Shown here: positions 9,414 through 18,274 of the stretch, in pieces
Layout of the letters: each line of letters begins with the position of its first letter
Position numbering within the stretch: the first letter of the stretch is position 1
Assembly (NCBI GenBank): GCA_024234505.1
Contig: JACKOD010000004.1
Span: 396,001-460,000 of the forward strand
Length of the DNA stretch: 64,000 nt
Direction of reading: 5' to 3'
From: Hahellaceae bacterium
Lineage (GTDB): Bacteria; Pseudomonadota; Gammaproteobacteria; Pseudomonadales; Oleiphilaceae
Notes under the pieces: model-generated
Database searches by the model: none
What the model was told of the DNA's origin: nothing
What the model saw: only the letters and a program-made list of their open reading frames with translations
Position numbers and translations under genes: made by a program

Positions 9414-10067
9414 ATGATTCAGATAAAAAGGTTGAAACCGAAATACAGATGTTTCAAGCGAGACATGGTTAAAAAGGCGTTGCAGGTCATGCTTCTGTGC
9501 GTGATCTGCAATAGTGCCGCTTCTGCCAAAACGCTGCTGGTGTTGGGCGACAGCCTCAGTGCGGGATACGGCATTCGTGTTGAGCAGGGATGGGTGCAGC
9601 GGTTACAGGCTAAATTGGGAGATTCGTATCAGGTGGTCAATGCCAGCGTGAGTGGCCACACCAGTGCGGAAGGTTTGGCTCGATTACCAACGCTGTTAGA
9701 AAATTACCGGCCGGATATTGTAATGATTGAATTGGGCGGGAATGATGGCTTGCGTGGCTATCCGGTGCGTACGCTTAAAGCCAATCTGGAACGGCTCATC
9801 GAGAGCAGTCTACAAGCGGGTGCTTCGGTACTGACGTTAGGCATGCGAATACCACCCAACTACGGCGCACGTTATGCTCGCCAATTCGAAGGTGTGTTCG
9901 AGTCGCTTGCGGATATTCCGGGTGTTGTCGTCGTGCCCTTTCTGCTGGACGGCATTGCACTGCACCCCGAGATGATGCAGCAAGATGGTATTCATCCTAC
10001 CGAGGCCGCTCAGCAGAAAATGCTGGAAAATGTCTGGCCCTATTTACAGCCGCTTCTCAGCAGGTAG
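9414..10067 (+). CDS. tesA: GDSL lysophospholipase / thioesterase I, arylesterase TesA
   Basis: 217 residues from ATG 9414, which is preceded by AGGAGAG; an internal ATG at 9465 would give a more classical signal peptide (MVKKALQVMLLCVICNSAASA). SGNH-hydrolase blocks are present: I GDSLSAGYGI (nucleophile Ser), II NASVSGHTSAEG, III GGNDGLRG and V DGIHPT (Asp and His). It is a periplasmic esterase cleaving acyl esters and thioesters. It is divergent from ybbA, as is typical. Confidence 0.93.
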   Translation: MIQIKRLKPKYRCFKRDMVKKALQVMLLCVICNSAASAKTLLVLGDSLSAGYGIRVEQGWVQRLQAKLGDSYQVVNASVSGHTSAEGLARLPTLLENYRPDIVMIELGGNDGLRGYPVRTLKANLERLIESSLQAGASVLTLGMRIPPNYGARYARQFEGVFESLADIPGVVVVPFLLDGIALHPEMMQQDGIHPTEAAQQKMLENVWPYLQPLLSR

Positions 10068-10088
10068 CTTTGTGTCTGTCAGGCAGAA

Positions 10089-10805
10089 CTATTTTATTTT
10101 CCGGGACTCGTCCCGAATCAAACGTTCCAGCTGCGTGATATCTTTTTGATAATCTTTACTGCACTTTTTCCACTTCTTGCGAAGATTCTTGTTATCAGGA
10201 TCACTGGGCTCATAAATGGGCTCTTCGCCACACTGGCTGATCATTTGGCTTTCCACTTTTGCCAGCGAAGACTTTAGTCGCTCAACTTCGGCATTGCTCT
10301 TTTCAAATTGGCCAGCCGCTTGCTCCTTTTGTGATTGCGCCCAATTCAGTGCACATCTCAGATCTCGCATTTGTTGTCCCAGTTCGTTGTTACGATTGAG
10401 ATGCGAGGCGGTCTGGTTTTTCTGGTAGTAGTGGTTTTGTGTATAGGCTTTTTGCAGGCGATCCAGCTCTTTTTGCTTGTACCCCAACTGCTTTTCCCAG
10501 CTGGCCTCCTGACTGGCTATTCTTGAATAGAAGTAGCTTTTATTGTCGAGCATATTGGGCAACTGAATGTTACCGCAGTATTGGTAAACACCTTTGGTGG
10601 ATACTTTGGTTTCTCCTTCCGCACTCAAGTCTTTTTTCTCTATCGTCAGGTTTTGCTCTTGTTGTGTGACGGTCGCCGGAGGAAACTGACTGAAAGTTAC
10701 GTTACCTTGTGCATCAACAATCTTGTACATTTTCTGGGCAAACGTTGGGGCCGCAAGACCAACCAGCAGGAAGGACAATCCCAGCAGCGTCTTCTTAGTT
10801 ATCAT
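10089..10805 (-). CDS. DUF4124 domain periplasmic protein
   Basis: 238 residues. A cleavable signal peptide (LLGLSFLLVGLAAPTFA) is followed by a DUF4124 motif (MYKIVDAQGNVTFSQFPP). A charged coiled-coil region rich in Lys, Gln and Glu fills the middle, and cysteines occur at GNIQLPNMLD-side CG, LRCAL, QCGEE and KKCSKD, suggesting disulfides. DUF4124 proteins are common in envelope-stress and motility contexts, but the function here is unknown. It is convergent with tesA, the stops being about 20 bases apart. Confidence 0.85.
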   Translation of the reverse strand: MITKKTLLGLSFLLVGLAAPTFAQKMYKIVDAQGNVTFSQFPPATVTQQEQNLTIEKKDLSAEGETKVSTKGVYQYCGNIQLPNMLDNKSYFYSRIASQEASWEKQLGYKQKELDRLQKAYTQNHYYQKNQTASHLNRNNELGQQMRDLRCALNWAQSQKEQAAGQFEKSNAEVERLKSSLAKVESQMISQCGEEPIYEPSDPDNKNLRKKWKKCSKDYQKDITQLERLIRDESRKIK

Positions 10806-10941
10806 GTAGAAATCCTTGATCGTTCATATCGCTTCCTTTGTACTGAAAAGCTTCAACACTGATGTTGTATGGAGGCTGGCGAATGAAACCGCAATAGAGC
10901 GGATAATGCAGGCTATCGGCAGCGCCATCCGTTAACTATAG

Positions 10942-11724
10942 CTAACGCTTGAGCGGTGTCGCGTGCTTTCGCAGCCGGGCAAGCTGAGTGGCAATGGAAT
11001 AGCGCACGCTTTCTCGCAATGCCCAAACCTGTTTGGCGTCAGCTGGATCAATATCTCGCGCTTCAATCGCCGGACCAAATGAAAAGTAAAACCGGGATCG
11101 CTTGGGAATGGGAGTGCCATGCAGGCCGGAAACCCAGGGAAAAATGCCCTCGCCATTACGTAACTGCTTTTTGTAAAACGAACTCTTTGTTAGTCGTTTG
11201 GGTAAAATGGCGGCCCAGTCGTTGGCGTCCCACAGAATGTTATAACACTCCTCCGCTCCAACCGCGGCAAAGGGAATAATGGTGTAGTTATGTTCTGCCG
11301 CCAGGCGGGCGAAACCTGCACGAGCTTTCCAGATCAGCTGATAGGCCTCGCCTTTTCGCTTGCAGACCTCCCGGCCACCGCCAGGAAAAACCAGCACGGG
11401 TTCATTCGCCTGCATGAGTCGTGCACATTCTGCTGGCGTACCCTCCACAGCGCCAAACGCGGTCAGCAGTCGTCCCCAGCCGGGCACCTTGAAATGAATT
11501 CGATCCCCAAGACCCCGAACATAAAGTCCACGACGTTGGTAAAGTTCATTGGCCAGCAGGGGGGCATCCAGTAAGCCAAACACCGTGTGATTGCCCACAA
11601 AAAGCACCCTTGAATGATCAGGCAGGTTTTCAAGCCCTTGAAAGGTTGGTTTAAACCACTGTTGCCATGGCATGGTGGCCCATTTCAGGTATTGAGGTGA
11701 AGGGGGAGAAAATACTGCAGGCAT
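10942..11724 (-). CDS. lysophospholipid acyltransferase family protein
   Basis: 260 residues. The acyltransferase-type motif GNHTVFGLLDAPLL is a variant of the NHx4D catalytic box with wider spacing. It is followed by FGAVEGTPAECARLM, the FPGGGREVCKRKGEAYQL substrate-binding box and IIPFAAVGAEECY. This matches the diacylglycerol-acyltransferase-like branch of the PlsC superfamily rather than PlsC itself. No clear transmembrane segment is visible, so it probably associates peripherally with the membrane. It would transfer an acyl group to a glycerolipid or similar acceptor; the substrate is unknown. Confidence 0.85.
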   Translation of the reverse strand: MPAVFSPPSPQYLKWATMPWQQWFKPTFQGLENLPDHSRVLFVGNHTVFGLLDAPLLANELYQRRGLYVRGLGDRIHFKVPGWGRLLTAFGAVEGTPAECARLMQANEPVLVFPGGGREVCKRKGEAYQLIWKARAGFARLAAEHNYTIIPFAAVGAEECYNILWDANDWAAILPKRLTKSSFYKKQLRNGEGIFPWVSGLHGTPIPKRSRFYFSFGPAIEARDIDPADAKQVWALRESVRYSIATQLARLRKHATPLKR

Positions 11725-11950
11725 GCTGATTGATCCGTCTGTGGACTAAAAAATAAATAGGTGCCGGGAAGATTAAAATATTATGAAGGGGGAATGCAAA
11801 AAGAAATAAACCAATCCTGTCTTGGGTGTGCAGGCGTGGTGTACCTGTAATAAGCCAGGAAATATTATTATGCTTTTAAATAATTGATGAGGAGCGTGAC
11901 CATACATAACCTTATGCCCACGCGGCGTCTACTCTGCCAAAATATCTAAA

Positions 11951-12179
11951 CTACGGCTTCCTAGACATTCGCCAGGATTTGCCTTCAGGCTCAATTACCC
12001 CCTCTTGTTTCAAGGCCTGTAGCAGGTTCTTGACCTTATTATCCTTTTGGGTGGCATCCAGAACATCTGGCAATTTGTCTAAAAGCAGTCTGTTAATGTC
12101 TACACAGCTTTGCTGTGCCGAACTTCTCTGAAACTTGATGGTAAGCTGTCAGTAAACGGTAGTTGTTCTCATTTGCGTC
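11951..12179 (-). pseudogene. remnant of a protein C-terminus, frameshifted
   Basis: The roughly 577-base gap at 11725-12301 has no complete gene, but on the minus strand two frames give a continuous-looking tail. The first reads NENNYRLLTAYHQVSEKF (down from 12179). After a one-base shift the second reads SCVDINRLLLDKLPDVLD, then KVKNLLQALKQEGVIEPEGK, and stops at 11951. It resembles the winged-helix end of a larger regulatory or ATP-binding protein. The rest of the gene is missing, replaced by the end of the defence operon at 12302. I read it as debris at the island's distal edge. Confidence 0.45.
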
Positions 12180-12275
12180 TCAAATTACTTGATATTTTGC
12201 TAACCGACTACCATAATACCGGCACGCTCTTCGGAGCTGGTTGAACCTTTACCTAGTGTTTTGGTTCGTGGCTGC

Positions 12276-12301
12276 GCCTCAGTCGCCGATAAGACTGGGG
12301 C
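12276..12301 (-). terminator. possible hairpin at the end of the defence operon
   Basis: GCCCCAGTC and GACTGAGGC (minus strand) can pair with one mismatch around an eight-base loop, directly after the last stop of the operon. No T-tract follows, so its function is uncertain. Confidence 0.3.
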
Positions 12302-12817
12302 TTATCTCCCTCCTTTCTTGGTTTCTACCAGAAAACTGGTTCTCTTAATTCTTTCCATATAGCTTTGATCTGCTGGAAACGCCGTTACAAACCGGTAAGG
12401 CTCACCTGCCTTTCTTGGATCATCAAATACGACCACATACTTTTCCTCAACTACAACAAGCGTTCTGCGCTTTGCTGTTTTACCTCGATCGGTTTGTCGA
12501 GATTGGCTATATCGCTGAATCGTCCCTGCAGTTAAAGCCAACACCTCTTTGATCCAGAGCATTCTTCTCGCACGAGGTTTAGAAAAACCTCCATCATGAA
12601 TTCCGGCGCTGGTTCGGTAATTGGTAGATTCGGAAAAAGCATGATCAAAGGCATGAGCGCTAAATTGGTACGTTACACCGCACCAGTCTGTAAATAATCT
12701 TTGATTGCCGGTTTCATCATAAACATAGGTTTCCAGATAAACCGAGCGGTACTTTTCAACAAGCTCCGCTTCTGATGCCGCTTTCAAGCGCAGCTGAGGC
12801 CACAGGCTTTCCGTCAC
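12302..12817 (-). CDS. uncharacterised protein, possible BECR-fold nuclease
   Basis: 171 residues if started at GTG 12817, two bases after the upstream stop and with AGGGAC ahead; a TTG at 12835 would overlap the DUF3800 gene. The central part (FSAHAFDHAFSES, then RARRMLWIKEVL, then RRTLVVVEEKYVVVFDD and YRFVTAFPADQSY) has the His/Arg and beta-rich pattern of phage-type Barnase-EndoU-ColicinE5-RelE-like nucleases. That assignment is by pattern only and could be wrong. It is the last gene of the R-M operon, behind DUF3800, so an effector or toxin role is an inference from position. Confidence 0.6.
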   Translation of the reverse strand: MTESLWPQLRLKAASEAELVEKYRSVYLETYVYDETGNQRLFTDWCGVTYQFSAHAFDHAFSESTNYRTSAGIHDGGFSKPRARRMLWIKEVLALTAGTIQRYSQSRQTDRGKTAKRRTLVVVEEKYVVVFDDPRKAGEPYRFVTAFPADQSYMERIKRTSFLVETKKGGR

Positions 12818-12819
12818 GG

Positions 12820-13518
12820 CTATCGTCCCTGCCAATTGAAAATATTAAAGTTTCGCTCGTCTCTGGAAGTGGTATAACTCAGGCTCGCTTTGCCAAGCGA
12901 CTTGGCAAACTCATCAACAAACGCTGATTTGAACGCGCTGGCATTGGGCCGGTTTTGCATTTCATTCCAGCTGTAACCTACAGCTCCCATCAATAAATCA
13001 GAGAGTTGTATTAAGGGCTGATTATGAGACTCTACCGGCTCCAGACAGGCAAGCTTTGCTCGGCCAGATAATTTGTGGACTAGAATCTGGCGTAGCTCTT
13101 CAAAGCGAGTGCTACAAGAATTCTGCTGCCAATCAAGGTAGATATGATAGGTATCACCAGGTTGCAGCCAGTGAACCAGCAATTGGTAGTACAGCTTGTA
13201 AAATCCAAGCTCTTTATCACCATTGTTCCACTGTTCGTGATCGAGCTGCCTGCGATCGACTACGATGCATCTAAAGGAAAGAGAGTTCTCTTCAGAAAAA
13301 ATATGTATAAAGCTCCGATAGAATTCAGCCTTGTTAGGCGATAATTTTTTCCAGCCAAATTCCGTCTTAATGCCATGCTTGCTCATCAGGCTATGTAAAC
13401 GACCGACAATTCGTCGCTTCTCATCCCGTGGGCACTGTAGTGCACCAATTACAATGTAGGGCTGCGACGGGTCTGAGGTATGGCGACTTTCATCGCAATA
13501 GACGTTATAAATTGTCAC
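12820..13518 (-). CDS. DUF3800 domain protein
   Basis: 232 residues. It starts YNVYCDESRHTSD, the N-terminal acidic motif of DUF3800. It continues with YIVIGALQCPR and IYLDWQQNS, and ends with the family's SHNQPLIQLSDLLMGAVGY, in which a second Asp lies in an RNase H-like layout. DUF3800 proteins are frequent in phage and defence loci and are suspected nucleases; activity is not established here. It begins nine bases after the GHKL ATPase stop and ends two bases before the next start, so it is part of the same operon. Confidence 0.88.
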   Translation of the reverse strand: MTIYNVYCDESRHTSDPSQPYIVIGALQCPRDEKRRIVGRLHSLMSKHGIKTEFGWKKLSPNKAEFYRSFIHIFSEENSLSFRCIVVDRRQLDHEQWNNGDKELGFYKLYYQLLVHWLQPGDTYHIYLDWQQNSCSTRFEELRQILVHKLSGRAKLACLEPVESHNQPLIQLSDLLMGAVGYSWNEMQNRPNASAFKSAFVDEFAKSLGKASLSYTTSRDERNFNIFNWQGR

Positions 13519-13527
13519 TAAACTCTC

Positions 13528-15546
13528 CTAAATTGAAGGCAATCCAAGCTTGTCAAAGAACGCTTGATTACGCTCTCTGGCGGCCTTCACTAACTGGTCG
13601 AAACTAATAACTTCGATATAAGCATGAGATGGCTCGTTGTAACCGAAATATCCCATACCATCGGATGTGATGCGCAGATTGGCTCGGCGACAGCGTCGAT
13701 GCATGGATTCAGTTAGGTCACAGAGTACATAGCAATAGCCAGGGATATCGTTGTTGCGGGGTATCGGGCGACCAGATTTTGTAGTGACCTTTCCTTCTCG
13801 TATCCGCTCTAAATAACTAAGCGCCTGATCAATCGGGTCCTTATCTTCGCCTTCTCGCATGTCGTTGCGCATTGGGCGTTTTATTTCGACAACGGTGATA
13901 GCGGCAAGGGGAAAGCTGGTTTGATTGTTAACCAGCAGTGGGTTATCAAATACTCTGAGACTGAGCAGATCAGGTTCTTTTGTGGAATCATTGCCTGTGA
14001 TCGGCATCGAGTTGAGCGTCTTGTCGGATGCTAAGTAGTTATGGAACGCCAAACGCTCATCGATCAGCCAAAGGTTGCAAGAATCCAGAAAAACCTCGCT
14101 GGAATCTTTGCGCATGGGCATGATTAGCTCATGGATCATATCTTCACGGGCGTACCTACCATCATCTAATCGTTCAATGGATTTCTGTAGCAGGTCAATA
14201 ATGACCTTGCGATGCGAAACGTAATTAGCGAGGTCTGATTTTTTCAGGTCTTCAGCTTTTCGCAGATACTCGCTCAGTCGTTCTTTGTATTCTTCTACAT
14301 GCTCCTCATTCTGCGGCTGCATGATGTCATGGCCTTCGCTCACCAATTTTCGCTCCACCTCATACCACTGTGCATGCAGGTGTAGTTCAAGCTCCTTATC
14401 CGACTTTTCTGGATCAACAATCAGCAGCTCTTCCGCAACGTAATTGGCAATGGGGCGGTAGCGCGGTGCGTGATTGTTAATAAAATCATCCACCCGTTTG
14501 CGACCGGCTGAGACATTTTCCGCGAGGACATCTTGTAGATGCTCTTTAGTGCGTTCTAACACCGCATCGCGAATATCCTTAAAGCTAACTTCGTTGAGCA
14601 TGTCTTCAACGTCTTCGGCAATATCAAAGGAGGTGCGTTCGCTTCGCACGTGTTCGTTTAGATAATCAGAAGATACGTAGCAGGTGTAGGTAAACTCCCC
14701 GGATGCGTCTGAAATTTTACCGTATAGGCCAGGAAGCTTACCTTGGATAGACTCTTCCTTAACCAGCCGGTTAGCCGCACAGAGAGCTAACTGATGCTTT
14801 TTATTTACTGAGGCACGAAACTTTATGTGAGTAAGATCGAAAGAATAGTCGCGAATATTAATCTTCTCGTGGTAAGCGCTTGCATGCATGTGTTCATCAT
14901 AGAGTACATCCAAGTCAACGCTCTCTCCGGAATCTTCTACAAGTATTTTTGGAGCATCCTGAGTTCGCACAAAATACCAAAGTACATGCTCTAGTAGCTG
15001 ATTGGCTATGGATTCGCTCTTTGTCGGCGCATGTTTACGGAAGTTCTCATCAAAACCAACAAGCTTAATTTGGGTTCCTGTTTGCTGAGCAGTTGCTGTC
15101 TTAACCTTTTCACCATGAACGCCCAACTTGTCGTCAAAGCGAAATACGCGTTTTTTTAGTTCACCATTAACATCGAGAAAGTGGCTTTCCACTTCGACCA
15201 GATCGAACACCTTTAGCCACATCAGGCGGCCAAGACCCCGGCAGCCTTTGGCAATTTTGTGGTCGGAATCAAGGGTTTCAAAGGACTTAAAGTTGGTCTC
15301 ATCAAAACCACAACCATTGTCAGTAATAGTGAAACCGATGATAGACGGTAAAGCTTTCGCTTCTAAATCCAAACCGCCTTGGGTCGCTCGATTAATACGA
15401 AGAACAATCTTACCATTATCGGCATTGCCCTTTTCTTCAATCGAATGAATAGAGTTTACCACTGCCTCAAAGACCGGCATTAAGCCGTGGCTTTTGGGCA
15501 AAGAAGTATTGCGCAAGCGGCCTTTGAGATTGGTTTGTAAGCTCAT
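13528..15546 (-). CDS. GHKL-type ATPase with C-terminal PD-(D/E)XK-like domain
   Basis: 672 residues. The N-terminal Hsp90/MutL/MORC-like ATPase fold is clear: N-box with E27 and N31 in FEAVVNSIHSIEE, Bergerat motif with D76 in TDNGCGF, and glycine lid KGCRGLGRL near residue 100. A transducer-like middle and a charged helical region (about 370-470) follow. Near the C-terminus, EPDLLSLRVF (D526) and VVEIKRP (E554, K556), then DQALSYLERI, match the PD-(D/E)XK nuclease pattern as in Shedu- or Mrr-like proteins. It may be a nucleotide-switched nuclease. It lies between hsdS and the DUF3800 gene with nine-base gaps. The nuclease call is a motif inference. Confidence 0.85.
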   Translation of the reverse strand: MSLQTNLKGRLRNTSLPKSHGLMPVFEAVVNSIHSIEEKGNADNGKIVLRINRATQGGLDLEAKALPSIIGFTITDNGCGFDETNFKSFETLDSDHKIAKGCRGLGRLMWLKVFDLVEVESHFLDVNGELKKRVFRFDDKLGVHGEKVKTATAQQTGTQIKLVGFDENFRKHAPTKSESIANQLLEHVLWYFVRTQDAPKILVEDSGESVDLDVLYDEHMHASAYHEKINIRDYSFDLTHIKFRASVNKKHQLALCAANRLVKEESIQGKLPGLYGKISDASGEFTYTCYVSSDYLNEHVRSERTSFDIAEDVEDMLNEVSFKDIRDAVLERTKEHLQDVLAENVSAGRKRVDDFINNHAPRYRPIANYVAEELLIVDPEKSDKELELHLHAQWYEVERKLVSEGHDIMQPQNEEHVEEYKERLSEYLRKAEDLKKSDLANYVSHRKVIIDLLQKSIERLDDGRYAREDMIHELIMPMRKDSSEVFLDSCNLWLIDERLAFHNYLASDKTLNSMPITGNDSTKEPDLLSLRVFDNPLLVNNQTSFPLAAITVVEIKRPMRNDMREGEDKDPIDQALSYLERIREGKVTTKSGRPIPRNNDIPGYCYVLCDLTESMHRRCRRANLRITSDGMGYFGYNEPSHAYIEVISFDQLVKAARERNQAFFDKLGLPSI

Positions 15547-15555
15547 ACTCCCTCC

Positions 15556-16791
15556 TTAGAGCTTGCCTTTAAAAGCGGAATCGAGAATTGAACTTTTCAA
15601 AGCTTGCAAATCATCCAGTTGTCTTTGAATTTCAGAATTCATTGTTTCGACTTTTTTAACCAACAAGTTTACGCGGCTAACCACGTCAGTCTGTTCCTCG
15701 ACACTTGCCAGAGGGATTTGCATTTGATCAATATGTTTGTTGTTAACTTGCGGGATCGTACTTGCGTCGACGAAATTTGCTAAATCTATAGTCCGCATGA
15801 AGGCGAAAAGGTACTCGTCGGAAATTTTAGATTCGTTAGCTTTTAACCCCATGATGTTGCTGTCATATGACGCATCCTCAAGCAACATTCGCTTTTTATT
15901 GGTTAGGATTGCCCCACCTCTTTTTGGAATCAGAGTGCTGCCCTTGGGAAATAGCTTTATCTTGTTTTCTTTGGCAACTTTTTCATTAAATGTTATCTCT
16001 GGCTCAACCATATTTTCGTAATGGTTGTTCATTTGTGCCACTTTGAAAAATGGAATATCACCATCGCTAAAACCGTTTTTAAACAGCTTCGGTAACGCAA
16101 TGCCACTATTAATTTTTACAACGGATGATAGCGGTACGACCTCATAACGATCTTTTACGCTCTCGAATATTTCTGACAGCCCGTTTTTTGATAGCGCATC
16201 CGCCAATGTGACGCTTTCCTGCAAATGCTCGATGGCGGTATCGATGCGGGTAAGCAGTGCATCGAGTTTTTCGACGATGCGTTGTTGTTCTAAATATGGC
16301 GCTAATGGAACTGGTGTGCTTTTAAGTTTTTTTATATTTGTTCGAGTAATTGCTGCTCCAGATATATCCCCCAGAAGGAAATTCTGTCCTACATGAGATT
16401 GGAGGTAATAATTCAAGTATTTAGGCAGTATTATTGAGCGCTTTTGCTTAATTAGAGCAACACTCGACAGCAATGAAAAAGGTTCATTCAACTCATTTAG
16501 GCAGCACGTGCCAGTCATTGCCCCGTCTTTTGTTAACAGCTGATCTTCAATCTCTGGAGGACACCTTGCGTAAATTTCATCGTGAATATCTTGGTCTATG
16601 TATGAAATGTCATCCAGCTTCATTCCATTGTTTTTAATGTTCTTGGATGTGATGTATTTGAATCTACCTGGCTCCCATTCCGAGTGCTGCACCTTGGGGC
16701 TGTGATGAGTTCCGTCAGTAATCTTTTCAGATACGTCATCGAGAGTTTTCCAAGCCCAGTTATCCTTAAGCGTGTATTGAACCTGCTCCAT
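15556..16791 (-). CDS. hsdS: type I restriction-modification specificity subunit HsdS
   Basis: 411 residues, starting two bases after the hsdM stop. It has two target recognition domains, each followed by the conserved helical spacer: first PYLEQQRIVEKLDALLTRID, then SVEEQTDVVSRVNLLVKKVE. The C-terminus LKSSILDSAFKGKL is typical. HsdS recognises the bipartite DNA target and assembles with two HsdM subunits into an adenine methyltransferase. Both TRDs look complete, so modification should be functional. The target sequence cannot be read from the protein. Confidence 0.95.
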   Translation of the reverse strand: MEQVQYTLKDNWAWKTLDDVSEKITDGTHHSPKVQHSEWEPGRFKYITSKNIKNNGMKLDDISYIDQDIHDEIYARCPPEIEDQLLTKDGAMTGTCCLNELNEPFSLLSSVALIKQKRSIILPKYLNYYLQSHVGQNFLLGDISGAAITRTNIKKLKSTPVPLAPYLEQQRIVEKLDALLTRIDTAIEHLQESVTLADALSKNGLSEIFESVKDRYEVVPLSSVVKINSGIALPKLFKNGFSDGDIPFFKVAQMNNHYENMVEPEITFNEKVAKENKIKLFPKGSTLIPKRGGAILTNKKRMLLEDASYDSNIMGLKANESKISDEYLFAFMRTIDLANFVDASTIPQVNNKHIDQMQIPLASVEEQTDVVSRVNLLVKKVETMNSEIQRQLDDLQALKSSILDSAFKGKL

Positions 16792-16793
16792 GC

Positions 16794-18272
16794 TTACTTC
16801 TCCGCCAACAGGTCTTCAATTTCATCCAACAGGCCAGACACCAGCTTTTCCTTGCATCGGATTAGCTTGAGAATATCTGCTGGCTTGTCATGCGCAGTAT
16901 TTTTCTGTTTGCCTGGGTTTTTGGCGGAGAGGTCATAGTCTTCTGCGAGTTTGCTGGCAGATACGGTCCATGATCGATCAGTGGTTTCTCGGCTGTTATA
17001 GAGCTCAACAAACTCTTTCAAGTGTTCGTCGGTTATCGGCTTATTTTTGGTGAGCTTTTGCTCTGGTTCGCATTCGTAATACCAGACGTCGCTTGTGCCG
17101 CCGCTGCGCTCAAAAAATAGAACATTGGTTTTAACGCCTGAATACGGCAGAAACACACCAGCGGGCAGGCTTAAAATGGTGTGCAGGTTAAAGTTTTCCA
17201 GCAGCTCTTGTTTCACTTGCTGAAAGGCGCTGTTGGTTTGGAACAGTACCCCTTCTGGTACTACGATTGCTGCCTTGCCGCCACTTTTAAGGGTTTTCAT
17301 AAAGTGCTGTAAAAACAACAGTTCGGTAGCATTACTCTGGATAGGGAAGTTTTGTTGAATTTGCGACTTTTCTTTACCGCCAAACGGCGGGTTGGCCAGA
17401 ATAATGTCATAGCGGTCTTTTTCCTGAATATCGCGGATATTTTGGGTGAGCGTATTACCGCGGAACAGGTTGGGCGATTCGATGCCATGCAAAATCATGT
17501 TCATCATGCCCATCACATAAGCCAATGAGGTTTTTTCAAAACCAAAGAAGGTGTCGCGCTGGATAAAATCCCACTGCTCGGTGGAGAGCTGGTTCTTTTT
17601 GCTTTTCAGGTGTTCAAAGGCTTCCACCAAAAATCCGCAGGAACCGGCTGCCGCGTCATAAATCGTCTCGCCGGGTTTCGGGTCAATGGCTTGCACCATC
17701 GCACGAACCACTGGGCGCGGGGTATAAAACTCACCGGCATAGCCACCGGCATCGCCCATGTTTTGCAATAAACCTTCATAGACCAATGAAAGCTCAAACA
17801 AATCAGATTCGGACTGGAAGTTCAGGCTATCTACAATATCCAGCACTTCACGCAGGGTGTGGCCAGAAGCGACCTTGTTATCCAGGTACTGAAAAATCGC
17901 TCCAATCTTGTAGGTAAAGGATTTTGGGTCAACGCCCGTAGCGGCGGCATTGGCAAAGCCCTTCAGGTAAGGGAATAGCTGATTGTTGACGTAATCGGTG
18001 AGGTCATCCCCGGTCTTTGCCCGTGCCAGGTCCAATTTACCATTAGTTGTTTTAGGGCAGGCCCAGCTTGCCCAGCGGTGCTCGTCATCTAATACCGGTT
18101 GATACTCCTTGCCGGACAACACAGCTTCGTCCTCTTTTTCGGATTCGTAATCATCGAGAAATTTCAGGAACAATACCCAAGAGGTCTGCTCCGTGTAATG
18201 CATGGCACCGCTAATGCCATCGTCGCGGCGTAGGATGTCAGTAATGCGGTCTATTTTCTGTTGTAGTGACAT
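16794..18272 (-). CDS. hsdM: type I restriction-modification DNA methyltransferase HsdM
   Basis: 492 residues. An N-terminal helical HsdM_N domain (LQQKIDRITDILRRDDG) is followed by an N6-adenine methyltransferase domain. That domain has the SAM motif IYDAAAGSCGFLVEAFEH and the catalytic NPPFGG. The EFYTPRPVVRAMVQ segment is typical of the family. It methylates adenine in the HsdS-defined target, protecting host DNA. It is intact and tightly coupled: it begins two bases after the ATPase gene and ends two bases before hsdS. Confidence 0.96.
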   Translation of the reverse strand: MSLQQKIDRITDILRRDDGISGAMHYTEQTSWVLFLKFLDDYESEKEDEAVLSGKEYQPVLDDEHRWASWACPKTTNGKLDLARAKTGDDLTDYVNNQLFPYLKGFANAAATGVDPKSFTYKIGAIFQYLDNKVASGHTLREVLDIVDSLNFQSESDLFELSLVYEGLLQNMGDAGGYAGEFYTPRPVVRAMVQAIDPKPGETIYDAAAGSCGFLVEAFEHLKSKKNQLSTEQWDFIQRDTFFGFEKTSLAYVMGMMNMILHGIESPNLFRGNTLTQNIRDIQEKDRYDIILANPPFGGKEKSQIQQNFPIQSNATELLFLQHFMKTLKSGGKAAIVVPEGVLFQTNSAFQQVKQELLENFNLHTILSLPAGVFLPYSGVKTNVLFFERSGGTSDVWYYECEPEQKLTKNKPITDEHLKEFVELYNSRETTDRSWTVSASKLAEDYDLSAKNPGKQKNTAHDKPADILKLIRCKEKLVSGLLDEIEDLLAEK

Positions 18273-18274
18273 GC

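Noticed and set aside
11725..12301. Search for a direct copy of the tRNA 3' end as attachment site
   Set aside because: No match to the last 20 or so tRNA bases was seen on either strand of this gap.
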